From NCBI GenBank assembly GCA_030248065.1, contig JASAMV010001549.1, forward strand, positions 1 through 31,929: DNA of 31,929 bases, in the 5' to 3' direction. The position numbers were made by a program, and so were the translations under genes. Of the stretch, positions 1 through 10,918 are shown piece by piece (within the stretch, counting starts at the first letter, position 1; each line of letters opens with the position of its first letter). The DNA is from Rhynchonema sp. JSB1_4. Taxonomy: Eukaryota > Nematoda > Chromadorea > Monhysterida > Xyalidae. The notes beneath the pieces were generated by a model. It saw only the letters and a program-made list of their open reading frames with translations. It searched no databases and was not told where the DNA came from.

Positions 1-600
1 TTCATCGACACTTTCGTGAACACATAACGAATTGTCTTGGTCACGGTCGATTTCTGTATTGAGGACATTAAGAGAATTATTGGAGCCACAAATTTTCACA
101 AGCGTAAAAATGGTTCATTTTAGGTCTGGGAACAACTTTAAACCCGGTCGAAATTAATGGCACCATTAAATTTCTCAAGATTCTAAATGCAAAAATCGCA
201 CGTGACCAAGGCATGTCCGATCCGATCGATCACCACATTTGTGCACGGCCCAACCGTGATGTACACAGAAAACTGCCCTTCTCTTCATTTTCATCAAGTG
301 CTCGTGCTTATCAATGGTATAATGCTGGAGTTGAGCCTCACCCACACCATGTAGAAATTATAGATCAAGTGGCGAAGCGCACAATTTTTTTTCAATTTTA
401 CCTGAAGATGAAGAATGCTCGGCTTCTTGCAGCATCTGGTCAATCTTTTCGATTGTATTGGCTGAACTAGTGCTTGCCGTAGCTGCGTTCGGTGGTGGCT
501 TGATTGAGGTGGTGGCATCAGATGCAGAGGTTGATGTTGAGGATGAGACGGACGTTGATGGAACGTCGCATCCGGTCGGTGGACCGGGCTGGAAAGGCAT
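1..600 (-). CDS. Possible 5' part of an unrecognised Ser/Thr-rich protein gene, cut by the window edge
   Basis: A first coding exon is proposed at 600 down to 402. It encodes 66 residues beginning MPFQPGPPTG, then a low-complexity Ser/Thr/Ala stretch, then a short acidic helix-like segment (EKIDQMLQEAEH) and a run of serines. It ends at a good donor (CAG|GTAAAA). A second exon may run from 53 to the window start after an acceptor reading ATACAG; in the matching phase it stays open and acidic (EIDRDQDNS). No domain is recognised. The composition looks like a disordered N-terminus of a regulatory protein, but that is inference. Two other frames of the second exon are also open, so the exon pairing is not secure. 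The plus-strand open frames over the same DNA look like shadows. Confidence 0.35.
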
Positions 601-2361
601 TATGTTTTTTTTAGAATATCAGGGATTCCAACCACTATTGCTTCAAAGACAGTCGCGTGATTTACAAATAGTTTTCGAGCTCATATCTGCGACAGTGCAA
701 ACGAAATTTTATGTAACTTACTTTAAAATAAACTGGCCATAACCTCGTCCTAATTCTCTTCCTCCTCCTAATAACCCTTTTTGTCAAAAAAAACAATGTA
801 ATTTCTTTAGGTGGTGCAACCTTACAAATTTTGATCTGTCATTTTGTACGTTTGCACAAGCAGTGATGTTTTACGCGAGCATAAAACCAACTCGTGTCTT
901 TTTGGGGTCACGTGGCCATCTGGTGCATTCGCACTGACGATAACCTACAGCACAGGCAGGTCGAAACTGGCAACCAAAAAGCACATTGCTGTGCAATTTA
1001 CAGCCACAAACTCGGCTGAGCATCAGCAGCCAGCAGAGTAGTGCGCCATCGACCGGAGGCATAATGATTGGTAAATAAGGCGACATGAAAAGTTATTGCG
1101 CATTTTCGCAGTGATTGTTTTTCATCTTGTATATTATGCATTGCAACTGGAAAGCTAGAAGCGCGTGCGTCGTCATGCGGTCAATGGAACCACACTCAGC
1201 CAATAATACCGTCACCATGCTCCCTGTGGTCACACTAGAGAGTGTTCGACTCACAGTCAGGCGAACCTTTGAAAAAGCACATCTTTCGACGTTAAAATGT
1301 TCTCAACGGCTGCCCGGTCATACAGATTGTGAATGAATGAATCATACTGTGAATGAATTGCGCGGTGCCTTGATTCCCGGCTTGGTCTGCAAATGAGCAC
1401 GCGAAAAACAAAGACCTGTTCAGAGTAATCCATGAAACAAAAAACCGCCGAAACCCGGTTGGATGACGCCGCCTGCAAAACTGGCGGGCCAGTTTTTAGG
1501 AAAACGCCGCACTGGCACAACCGAACTGGTGCGAACTTTGGCTTGAGCTTAGGCTTAATCTTAAGCCCCAGCCTGAGTCCAATGAAACATCACAGACACG
1601 ACAAACATTGTTGACGTGACACATTACTGCCCGGCAGAGCGAAATCCAGGCGGGTACAGACCGCAAAAACCAAGTGGAGTCACGCGGCACAACCGTATTT
1701 ACCAGTCATCGTTTTCTTTCTTTCTTTGCTTTTCGGGTGCTGATTTTCTGCTATTCACGACGCACTTTGTTGAGCGAGCCCAGACCCAATGATCATGTCA
1801 CGCTCATGCCGACATCCCGAACCCTTGTTCATTTTCGGTCGCTGTCGAAATCGCACCCGGTGCTGTGCTGCGAATTAATCCCAGACCACCAGATTCAAGA
1901 CTATTTGATCAATTTCAACAAACAGACTGATGTCCAGGTCGGCTCTGGCGGTGCACTGCTGCTCTTTTTTGTTAAGATACATGAACTTCATTACATTTTT
2001 TGTCTCCTTTTCCACATTTCCGCACCGTCTTTCCGTACCGGCCGGCATGACCATACCACTGACCATGGTTGATTAAAAAAAACAGTGGTTAAATGAAAGG
2101 TCAGATATGTTGTTTTTTTAAACTTAAAAACACGACTTTTTCACAAAAAACTAAAATGGCATAATTATTCCAAAAATTGTGATCCTGCGATAGAATTATG
2201 CCCCGTTTTCTACCGTGTGTATCATGTATTTCTGTGCTTAGTTTTTGTTCCTCCGCTAGATCCTTGTTCTCTTTCTTTGCGTTTTTCGGGTTTTCGGAGT
2301 TGTTCGTGACTGCTCGTGAGCGTCCGTTGCGTCTTGTGTTCAACTGCTAATCATCCGTTCA
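601..2361. other. Intergenic stretch with no supported gene
   Basis: Open frames here are short, overlap on both strands and show no domain or splice-consistent extension. The only structure I see is a 42-bp piece (901-942) that recurs near the small membrane-protein gene. The rest looks like unconstrained intergenic DNA. Confidence 0.5.
901..942 (+). repeat. 42-bp dispersed repeat, copy 1 (second copy 27867-27908)
   Basis: These 42 bases match 27867-27908 in the same orientation at 38 positions, centred on TGGTGCATTCGCACTGACGA. Similarity falls away sharply on both sides. It is probably a remnant of a dispersed transposon end, though a shared regulatory motif cannot be excluded. Confidence 0.5.
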
Positions 2362-2685
2362 TCATTTATTTTGAGTAAAACTAACAATGTAACGTCGTCG
2401 CGGAGTTATTTCGTTGAAGTGAAAAGGAGCAAATCCAGCTGTCGGCTTGTCCGACAGCTCCCTACGTCGAGTTACCAATATCCTCGTTAATATATCTTCT
2501 ATTTCATCGGTATTTCGTGTGTGAGTGTACCATTTGGAACCGCATACGAGCCGCTGGTTCACAAAATGGCCTTTTTGAGGCATAAATTTGGCAATTTTCT
2601 TCAACGTTACACAAATTTCCCCAAAATCGCAATGCGGCGCTTCGTCTGACCGCCAAAATGACTCATGAAGGAGTGCTGAAACCAT
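2362..2685 (-). CDS. Unrecognised open frame, 107 codons, doubtful
   Basis: This open frame has a fairly normal residue mix and contains a plausible basic helical stretch (ICVTLKKIAKFMPQKGHFVN). I recognise no family, signal or membrane segment. There is no clear splice-linked neighbour. It could be a decayed exon, part of an old transposon, or chance. Confidence 0.15.
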   Translation of the reverse strand: MVSALLHESFWRSDEAPHCDFGEICVTLKKIAKFMPQKGHFVNQRLVCGSKWYTHTRNTDEIEDILTRILVTRRRELSDKPTAGFAPFHFNEITPRRRYIVSFTQNK

Positions 2686-2799
2686 AGTTTTTTGAAGTAA
2701 TGGGCTAGTGCATGCCTCTTCTGCACCATAATTTTCTACATTGTAGCCCCACCAATCGGTCGAAAACGATTTATGGAGTACATTGCACCTATGAGAACA

Positions 2800-3200
2800 A
2801 ATATTTAGGTGTGCATATAGTCCAACAACGAGCTAATGAGACGACTTTTTTAAAGCTTGCTTGGCCAGATACAAAAATGCTCCGGTTACACGTTTTTTTC
2901 GCAAACAAAGGAAAGAGATTGGGCCGACAGAGATGATGACAAGTTCCAGCTGGCTGACCTCAATTTGTTGCGTGCTCACGCGAACAGCAACGTTATTCAA
3001 CACACAAATGTTTGAGAGTCAAAAGGGAATTTACGCACCGAGATGGAGAGCGTGTTTTTAAAAAATACGTGCGTTTCTCTTTCTTTCGTTTCCGAAATTC
3101 GTGGAACATGAACATTATTGGATCCGCACGAGCCAACTTCAGAAACGTCGTCTCATGAGCTCGTGGTTGGACTATACACCAGGTGTACACCCATACGTAA
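2800..3200. repeat. Diverged foldback (inverted repeat) element
   Basis: The segment at about 2815-2925 is similar to the reverse complement of about 3075-3175. Both arms carry the same phrase, TATAGTCCAAC followed by ACGAGCT and ATGAGACGAC. The arms differ at roughly one base in four and are separated by about 150 bp. Both arms translate to a related peptide (ANETTFLKLA in one, AHETTFLKLA in the other), but each frame is short. I see no target duplication. It is probably an old foldback transposon or an inverted duplication. Confidence 0.45.
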
Positions 3201-3294
3201 GTATACTGGCTTAAGAACATGAACAAAACGTTTTCATTTCATGAATTCTCTTGAGAGCACTACTCAGGGGGCTCCATTTGAAGAACTTAGGTAC

Positions 3295-3508
3295 CGGGGA
3301 ATGCCATAAAGGTCCCCTGGGGGTTTATTTGAGATTCACTTCGATTTAATTTGAGGTTCAAATAATTTTCTAAAATAAGCCCGCACTGTGTATAAGCATA
3401 TGACAGCTTACTGAAAATGTCTGCAGGTGCGGGCTTATTCGGAAAAACTTCCGAATTAGTCCCCACGGAGGGCTTATTCGGGGCGAGTGGCGTATTGGCA
3501 TTCTCCGG
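3295..3508. repeat. Short inverted-repeat (MITE-like) element
   Basis: The left end CCGGGGAATGCCA is mirrored by TGGCATTCTCCGG at the right, about 214 bp apart. The interior contains paired AATAAGCCCGCA and GCTTATTC motifs in opposite orientations. No target duplication is clear, so the ends are approximate. Confidence 0.35.
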
Positions 3509-6168
3509 CGCGTCACTCTTTTGCGATTGAATTCCGAGTGCTTCATCAGTTATAACACGTGAACCGAAACAGTTCGGTACCGTATATGCTGGGTGTGCTT
3601 TGTGGGCGCGTGCAAACGCATGACGCGTGGAGGGCTTTAGCGGTTTCGACCCGAAGAAGACCGCGGCTGCCTGGGTCTCATCAGTTAGGTGGACAGCCAG
3701 GGACTAGCCCCAAAAACCTGATGGTATAGTTGCAGAGCCAGATGTGAAATTTAGTATTCTGCAACAGTCTAGTTGGTACCCTAATAACAACGAATGAGCA
3801 TAACGGCCATGCAAAGGCTAGTCACGTTCAGATGCCGCTGGAATAACAGGGTTGCCTGATGTGCGTTGATGATCCCCTCGAGGGATTACGCGACGAAAAA
3901 TTTTAACTTTTCAAATTTTTTTGTGTAACGCATCCATTTCACCTGAAACGGCGTTTGCGCTACATTTTCTGATTAAAAAAAGTTTTTTTAAAAAATTATT
4001 ATTTTTTGTTTTTTTTTAAAATGTGCTCTAATAAAAAAATCGTTTTTCAACCCTGCCACTGACGACAATGTCGGTGCGCACAACAGACATTTTGGCACCG
4101 AAGGAGACCGTCAAAGTGCGCTATGGGCCAGTGCCCACAATATGGATGTCGGGGTTACGGTGTGCGTGCTGTTTTCATTGTTCGATTCCACTTGCACAAC
4201 TGATGTTCGTATTGGAAATATTTCTGTTACATCCTCCCAGTGTCTGGTCTGGGTGAATGGGAGAGCGTCGTCTGCTGTTGAACGGTCTGCCGACAGACGG
4301 TGCACGCAACGAAGTCGGAGACGAGACTGTGAAAGATCAGCATGACTCAAGGTGTCGGCGACGGAGTTACGAGCGCGGTAAGAGATCAATTTTGATTTGG
4401 GAAGCAGAAATTTGTCGAGATCGCCTTTTCTCTCTCGCAGACAGCTGACAACGTGCTACAATAGCCTCGGCGTATAATTGGATAAAGGCAGTGACACACA
4501 AGGAATGACGTCGGGTGTTTCGAGTCTCCGCCAGGTGAAGGCGCGGCCGCCAGCTGCAAAACGCCCATGGAAATTACGCAGGAGAAAATTGCAGATGTTT
4601 TAATTCTGTTCCATTATCGTGTATTATAGCATGTGTGACCAGGGTCACCCATGTTTGAGCATTCTTTCGTAATGTTACTTTCTCTTTCTTTAGGTGTGAT
4701 GTATGTGTGTATGCATATTTGTACTACTGTGCAACCACTCCGTCCTTTTGTGATCTGGGGGCTTATATGTATGCATTTGTTCCAGTCAGTTCAGTCATGC
4801 ATTTATTACAATGAAGTTTAACAATACTTCTTGTTGGTGCTAAATGTCTTGAAAGATTTGTCAAGTATAATGCTCCAGCCTCTTGCAGGCAAACAAAACA
4901 AAACTCAACAAAACAAAACCAAAAACCAGGCCAACCAACAAAACAACCAACCATAAACACACGAACAAAGCAACCTCACCGAAAACCACAGACCACATGA
5001 AACCAGGCTCTCAGGCCATGGATCCACAGACAACAACACAGGCTACTAAAGAGTGCCGCCACACCAACCACAAGAGGGGGTACGGGGGTGTAGCTGCTAG
5101 GTAGCTTTCTTGCTCCCGAACCCATACCCCCAAACTGGCTAGCTAGCTTTCTTGCTCCGGTCATCAAGTCAAAAAAGCGTTGATTTTAGGGTCAAAATGA
5201 CCATTTTATTGGCCAAAATGGTCAAATTCGCTCAAATTTTCTCTCGCGTGCACAAAAACACGCATTTTGAGGCTTATTTTAGCATAATTTCGACCAATTT
5301 TTATACCCCCGTTTTTGACTTCTGGACCAATAGCCCCCAAATTGGGGTACCCGGCTATCTAGCTAGCTTTCTGGCTCGGACCAACTACATCACTGCCAAC
5401 CACACTACATAGACTGGCGTGTGCAACCACCACCATAATGGCAGAGGTAGTGGAACACAGTTGTGCCATGATGTGCATGTGCAACAGGGCAGAAAGGCCA
5501 CGTGCACGACGTGTGAAGCGGCGACTGTAGGAAGTGAACCTGGGGATGGCCGAGCTGGTCGGCCATGTCTGCGCAGGAATGCAATGCAGAGCCATAGGCG
5601 CCCAGATGGCCCTGGTATAGGCGGAGCCGACATTAGACGGAATGTGGCGTCAGCTAATTAGGTTGCGGATGCAGTGAACGTCAACCAATTAGAATAGAGG
5701 CAATTACAAAGCTCAAGTTCAGAGCAACGTGATAGGAGGGTACAATAACAACAACAATTGGGCACGCAACTCCAACATTATAGCTGTTATTATATTTCGA
5801 CATTAACCCCCCACCATTGCGGGCCTCCTAAAAAACTAGGCAAAAGCCAAACATTTTTGCCGCGCGCAAAAACACGGCCGTCACCACAGCACCAACAATT
5901 TCAACCTGCGAAAGCAACCAAACACATAACCCCCCCCCCCCCCCCCCCCACCCCACAACAGTTACCAAGGCAGGGGAGGAATGTGAAGAGGAAAGAACTT
6001 CAGGGGAAACTGTGGCAACGAACGAAACTACAACAACGATAATGCACAACGAGGGGGATATGGTCAAAATAGACAACAAAATAGACAATACAACAACAGC
6101 GCAAACCAAGCGCAACAGAAGACCGCAGCGCCTAATTACTGGGCAACGCAAAATGGACGTTCTAGGCC
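3509..6168. other. Long stretch with no supported gene; minor repeats only
   Basis: No credible exon was found on either strand. Visible structures are a possible CAGGGTTG...CAACCCTG inverted-repeat pair (3847 to about 4056, no target duplication), an AC-rich tract at 4887-4990, three direct copies of a TAGCTAGCTTTCTTGCTC-like motif (5095-5114, 5138-5157, 5354-5377), and a run of 20 C at 5930-5949. Long open frames here are low complexity or overlap each other on both strands. Confidence 0.45.
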
Positions 6169-6217
6169 GCTCTCTGACAAAAGCAAAAAGTCAACTTTTT
6201 GCTTTTGTCAAGAGAGC
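6169..6217. repeat. Near-perfect hairpin of about 23 bp per arm
   Basis: The left arm starts GCTCTCTGACAAAAGC and is mirrored by GCTTTTGTCAAGAGAGC on the right, with a 2-nt loop and a single bulge. Copies of the CTCTGACAAAAGC motif recur at about 6240-6256 (opposite orientation) and 6893-6909. It is probably the terminus of a small transposon or MITE, with the other copies as relatives. Confidence 0.5.
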
Positions 6218-6508
6218 AAAAGCAAAAAGTTTTGCGAAATTTCGCTTTTGTCAGAGGGGAAAGCAAAAAGCAAAAACTTGAAAAAAAGCGGAAAGTAATC
6301 ATGATTCCTTATGTCCAAAATCAGGCTGCAAGACTGAATCTACCTGAGAATGAAACAGTAAAGGCAAACTACGCCAACACGAGCCCGCTTTCGAAGGTGG
6401 TGTGTATTCAAAACGAATAGAAAGAGAAAATCATCATGCGCCATCTTGTATTCTACAACGTGTAACATTTCCCAAATCAGCAGCACGTGTGAATGTTTCA
6501 CTAATCTA

Positions 6509-6774
6509 TTGGTCGCACAATGATTAAATCAGAATTCATCTGCCCTGATATTCAGGTTCAACCTTAACCACTATGCTACTTGTATTTTTTGACAAAACAT
6601 TTACAGCTCAAAATAATCCGGCACGGCACCCACGTTGCTGCAGTTCTGAAACGTTTTGGTGAACTGCATGGCTTGTGTGTTATTGCGCAACGAAACGTCA
6701 TTGTCCCGTCACTTTCCCTCTTCACGATTCAGGAAAAAATTTGACCAATTCTTATATAGTTACTGTGCGACCAA
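6509..6774. mobile_element. TA-flanked inverted-repeat element, copy 1 (266 bp)
   Basis: The termini are TTGGTCGCACAATGA on the left and its imperfect mirror ending TGTGCGACCAA on the right, flanked by TA on both sides. A second element with the same ends lies at 26070-26563. TA duplication with inverted repeats is typical of Tc1/mariner-type elements. No transposase can be read, so this would be a non-autonomous copy. Confidence 0.5.
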
Positions 6775-7067
6775 TACCACCTCCGAAATCGGGCTCGTGT
6801 TGGCATAGTGTTACTATACGTTGAACAGTTACAGCACACACTATGTATCTTTGCTGTTTGTGTGCGCATCACAACTTTTCGCATTTTACTTTTGCTCTCT
6901 GACAAAAGCAAGCGGAGCTGAGAATAATGACTCCATACGACAGTCAGCGATCATTGCTGGGGCACGAAAAGGGGTAGATTTCAGCTGTTTTATTCCCTGT
7001 TTGAAAACGATTTTCTACCATTAGGTCCGAACAGAGGTATGCATGGGCACACTACTTGTTTTGAGAC

Positions 7068-7885
7068 CATAGTAGTGGCAGGGGGTTGGGGTACCCCTCG
7101 CCATACCTACCACCGAAAAATCCGAGGGGGTTGATGGGGGGTTGAGTACTTACCTCTCACAACTCCAAATCATACCCCTCACACGCAGTGCTGTGGCTAC
7201 TTCTGAGGGGGAGATACTGTACCTTGCGGCCAAAAAGAGGGGAAGATACCGGGGTACTGTACCCAGAATTTGGGGGGGAAAGAGAAATCCGGCTTGGGGG
7301 GGTGGGGGAAGAAATTTAGGGGAGATACTGTACCTACTACTTTCGCGAGAATTCAATTTTTATAGGTTAAAATGTGCATAAATCGCGCGGAGCGCGCAAA
7401 TTTTTGCACTTTTGATCGATTTTGACCCTATTTTTGGCCATTTTGGACCAACAATGGTACTTCTTGGGTGAAATTTTGGAAAATTGGGTGAGATACCGTA
7501 CCAGAGAAGGGTAGATACTGTACCTCAGCGCGGGGGGCCACATACCGTACCAGCGAGGGGGAGATACTGTACGTTTTGGGGGACCCCACCCCCCCCCCCC
7601 CAGCCACAGCATTGCTCACACGCAATTTGATACCTTTTAAGACAAAATGTTTTTCAAACTTAATTTCTCAAAAATCGCGCGCGCAAACCAACCACAAATA
7701 GCATTTTAGAGCGATTTTCAGCGAAAATTTGGAAAACCCACTAATTTTACATCATTTTTGGCCATAATTGTGCCCTAAAACGGTGTCTTTTCACCTTTTT
7801 GAGTGACCAAAATGATACCTTTCACGTCTGCGGTCCCAACCTCGTATCACACTTACCTCCCACACATGGGCCTGCCACCACACTG
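7068..7885. mobile_element. Probable outer hAT-like element interrupted by a second one
   Basis: The left end CATAGTAGTGGCAGG is mirrored by CCTGCCACCACACTG at the right. The 429-bp element 7186-7614 sits inside it. The flanking 8-mers do not match, so these ends are only supported by the inverted repeat. Confidence 0.35.
7186..7614. mobile_element. Non-autonomous hAT-like element, 429 bp, perfect 8-bp target duplication
   Basis: The ends are CAGTGCTGTGGCT and AGCCACAGCATTG, imperfect inverted repeats starting CA as in hAT transposons. Both sides carry CTCACACG (7178-7185 and 7615-7622). Subterminal regions repeat GGGGAGATACTGTACC, a pattern often bound by hAT transposases. The right end has a long C run. 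It has no coding capacity. It resembles the larger element at 21537-23252 in its ends and C-rich right terminus. Confidence 0.8.
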
Positions 7886-9916
7886 GGCAGGGCACGACAC
7901 CCATCCCACAGCGGTGACAACCCTTCTCACCTCAGGGATGGAGTGGAGGGGACCGAGCCAAAATCGAAAATAAATTACAACAAAGATTGAGAGACTTACC
8001 ATTTTAGAGAATCTCCAGTTACTCCACGTGCTTGTAGCCGCAGATGTTGGACGTAAGCAAGTTGGGGAACACAAACCGAGGACAGCGCTAGAAAGAAAAC
8101 ACACATGAACCACAGGCTCCTTGATGTGTCACTGACGCCAGTGGTCTGCTAAATTTTAAATGCGAGTCCAAATTTTCACCCACGTACACAGTTCTGTAAA
8201 AAACGAGACTTGGATTGAGCAAAGAACCCTATCAAACTTTGTTGGACGCTGCATTTTTGCTTGGACTGTATTTCGGGTGTTGCAAATAGCACCTGAAGCC
8301 TTGAAAAAAATATCTGTGAACCGAACCAAACCTGTTTGCACGTCAAGACGTGATAAGATCGCACGTTGTGACACCAACGACCACTGTGATTGTTCTTGAG
8401 TGAGCAACCACGATTGCGCACAACAAACGATTGATAAAACTGTCGCTGGAATATAATTACTGTCATAAATTTAGTCAATCATCATGGAACTTATAGCAGA
8501 TACCATTGCGCAACGCAACTGCAGTGTTTCATAAAGACCGCTATTTCTCGAAATAGTAAACAGGTATCGCGGCTCAATTTTCTGGACACTTTATTTACTT
8601 TTACTTTTAGAAAAAATGCGTGAAAGCACTAATCGCTCATAACAATGAACATTATGAAAAATTAAAAATATTCAATTTATTTACCAGTAAGGCTAGAAAG
8701 TTATGAAGAGCAAATGTCACAAACTGACACACGCTTGAAAAGGCATAAAAATGTATGTACGCAAGTTGGTACTATAAAGGCACCAGAAGTACCCTTTTGA
8801 ATCAAATCAACCCCGAAATATGTATTATAGCCGCGTGAATTAGGTCAAGCAAACACAATATAGTGGGACAACGGAAACGGTTCACAACAGTGAGCGAAGA
8901 CCAACATTATACCGTGCTTGGTATTTTCACAAAATCGTGGAACGGGCTTGCACATTGAAAGAGGTGTTCACTATTAAATCTAAACACGAAAGGCGTTCCA
9001 AATGACAAAGTGACAAAAAAGTAAAACAGTTGACTGTCAAACGTGCGCGTTCACAATGACCTGTCAACAATCACTTTTCATTACACACACATTTTCAATC
9101 ATAATGTCACACAATTATTATTGCATAGTTGTTGCGGCGGTGCAAGTTACAACCGCATTTATCAACCCCTGACATTAAACGCCGTCCGCCGTGATACACA
9201 GACGTGCATTGCATAAGACGTGACATTACAAGCAGACACAGACCAGGCCAGCCTATCAACTCAAACCTGTTTAGTTCATTTGTTTGACATAACACACCTT
9301 CACCTGCTAACAGCAGACTTCGGCGTCGGTCCGCCCGGGTCGGGTCTACTTCCAGTACACAGTCGTGAAACATCAACAATAGCACGTTGTTTGATTATCT
9401 CACAAAGGCAGCGCAACAAACCCTCCAGTTGGCTGATGTTTCACTCCCATCACAATGCATGTTCAATGAGCGCCGATTCAGACCGATCACAAAGTTTGAT
9501 ACATATCACCTCGCCAAAAAAAATATTATCAAAAATTCGAAAGCGAAGCGCAGAAAACCGATAGAAAAACTGGCACAGAAAGGGTCGAAAAATCACAAGC
9601 AGCTGACAGCATCAGTAGATCGCATTGGGACACGTCACGTACACACAAGTAAAACAGTGTCACTGGACCAAAAGCTACATGAAGTCATCTGTGAGCGAGC
9701 AGCAACAACGTTTTTGCACGTGCACAGCTCTGCATTGTAATATGTATGTAAACGTAACACTGAAGCTAACAGCTGATGTAACACAAGTATGCCAACACGA
9801 GTCAAGTTGAAACAACAGCAGCATCTGTTTTTTTTGTAGCAAATATATGAGAACACACATGCAGAGGTGCATAATTTCGTTGCCTAGAATGCCCAGTGAT
9901 GATACTAACACGTACA
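7886..9916. other. Intergenic stretch with no supported gene
   Basis: The best open frame (9387-9740, plus, 117 codons) is basic and Lys-rich in the middle with no recognised domain, and it overlaps frames on both strands. I do not call it a gene. No repeats with clear ends were found here. Confidence 0.45.
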
Positions 9917-9924
9917 CTGCATAC

Positions 9925-10344
9925 TAAACTTGCGGGCCGGAAAAAAAACCGTTTTTTTCGAAAAAAAAAACGAAAAAAACCGTTTTTTTCCGAGGCCCGG
10001 AAAAATACGTTTTTAGTTTTCCGGAAATTTTTCCAAGTGGCAACTTTTGAAAAAAACGTTTTTTTTCCAAAAATTTCCGAGCAATTTTCCAAGGTTGCGA
10101 AAGGATGTTGTCAAAACCAATGTAAATCGATGCTAAACAGTTCTAAATGAGCACTTCTTAATCTCCAAGCGCATTTTTAGCCTGTTTCAGGCCCATTTCC
10201 TGACAAAATTTTCTTCAAAATGGGCGTTTTTGGACCATGGGTATCCTTAAGTACTGGAAAAATATTTGAAAAAAAAAACGGTTTTTTCCGAAAAAAAACG
10301 GTTTTTTTCCAAAAATATATTTTGCGGAAAAATACGCAAGTATA
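9925..10344. mobile_element. TATACT-type MITE, copy 1 (420 bp), perfect 8-bp target duplication
   Basis: The ends are TAAACTTGCG and CGCAAGTATA, and CTGCATAC flanks both sides (9917-9924 and 10345-10352). The subterminal parts are runs of A and T broken by CCG/CGG, forming mirrored AAAACCGTTTTTT blocks. A relative lies in POR intron 1 (18783-19230); they share an internal stretch beginning TTAAGTACTGGAAAAATATT. No coding capacity. Confidence 0.75.
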
Positions 10345-10627
10345 CTGCATACTGTTGCATACCCAACATGAGTATGTCAGTCTCAAAGGCAACACATAAG
10401 TACTAAGTAACAGGCATAACAGCGCATGTACAGCTGCTATAAATAATAGACAAACAGTCCTACATGATCTCATGAATTTAGGTTTGGCGACGTTAATGCG
10501 CGAATGTCATTTTTGACTTTTTGGCCATTTCCTTTACCAGAGCTTAACCATATTCTTAAACCCCAGGTCAAACAAAAGTCCTAGCCCAAACCTGACTTCG
10601 GCCCGATAATGACATTGTACGCAACAT

Positions 10628-10855
10628 TGTTACAGGTGGGGACAGGCTTCTGGGGCCCGATCATTTGGGCACGTCGAAACGGACCAGACCGAAGTAGTCT
10701 TGTCCTGGACGCTAAACGTACGCACAACCTCAAGCCTAAGCCTGAGCGTAGCCCCAAAGTCTGAACCTACCAGCCTCCCCAAAGTCTAAGCCCACAGACC
10801 AGTTCGTCCGGGACCCAGTTCATGGGGTCCTAGAAGCCGGGCCCCACCTGTAACA
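10628..10855. mobile_element. Inverted-repeat MITE near the 3' end of POR (228 bp)
   Basis: The left end TGTTACAGGTGGGG is mirrored by CCCCACCTGTAACA. The similarity continues inward as GGCTTCTGGGGCCC against GGGGTCCTAGAAGCC. No target duplication is visible. It ends 63 bp past the POR stop codon in the direction of POR transcription, so it probably lies in or just after the POR 3' UTR. Confidence 0.55.
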
Positions 10856-10918
10856 GAGTAATAAATGGTGCGACGCGAGACCATGAATATCAAACACACA
10901 ACAACAATAACAACCAAA

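Noticed and set aside
3847..4056. CAGGGTTG / CAACCCTG pair as a hAT-like element
   Set aside because: Only 8 bases pair, and the flanking 8-mers (TGGAATAA and CCACTGAC) do not match. Not enough to call.
9387..9740. 117-codon Lys-rich plus-strand frame as a gene
   Set aside because: No domain, no splice-consistent neighbours, and overlapping frames of similar length on both strands.
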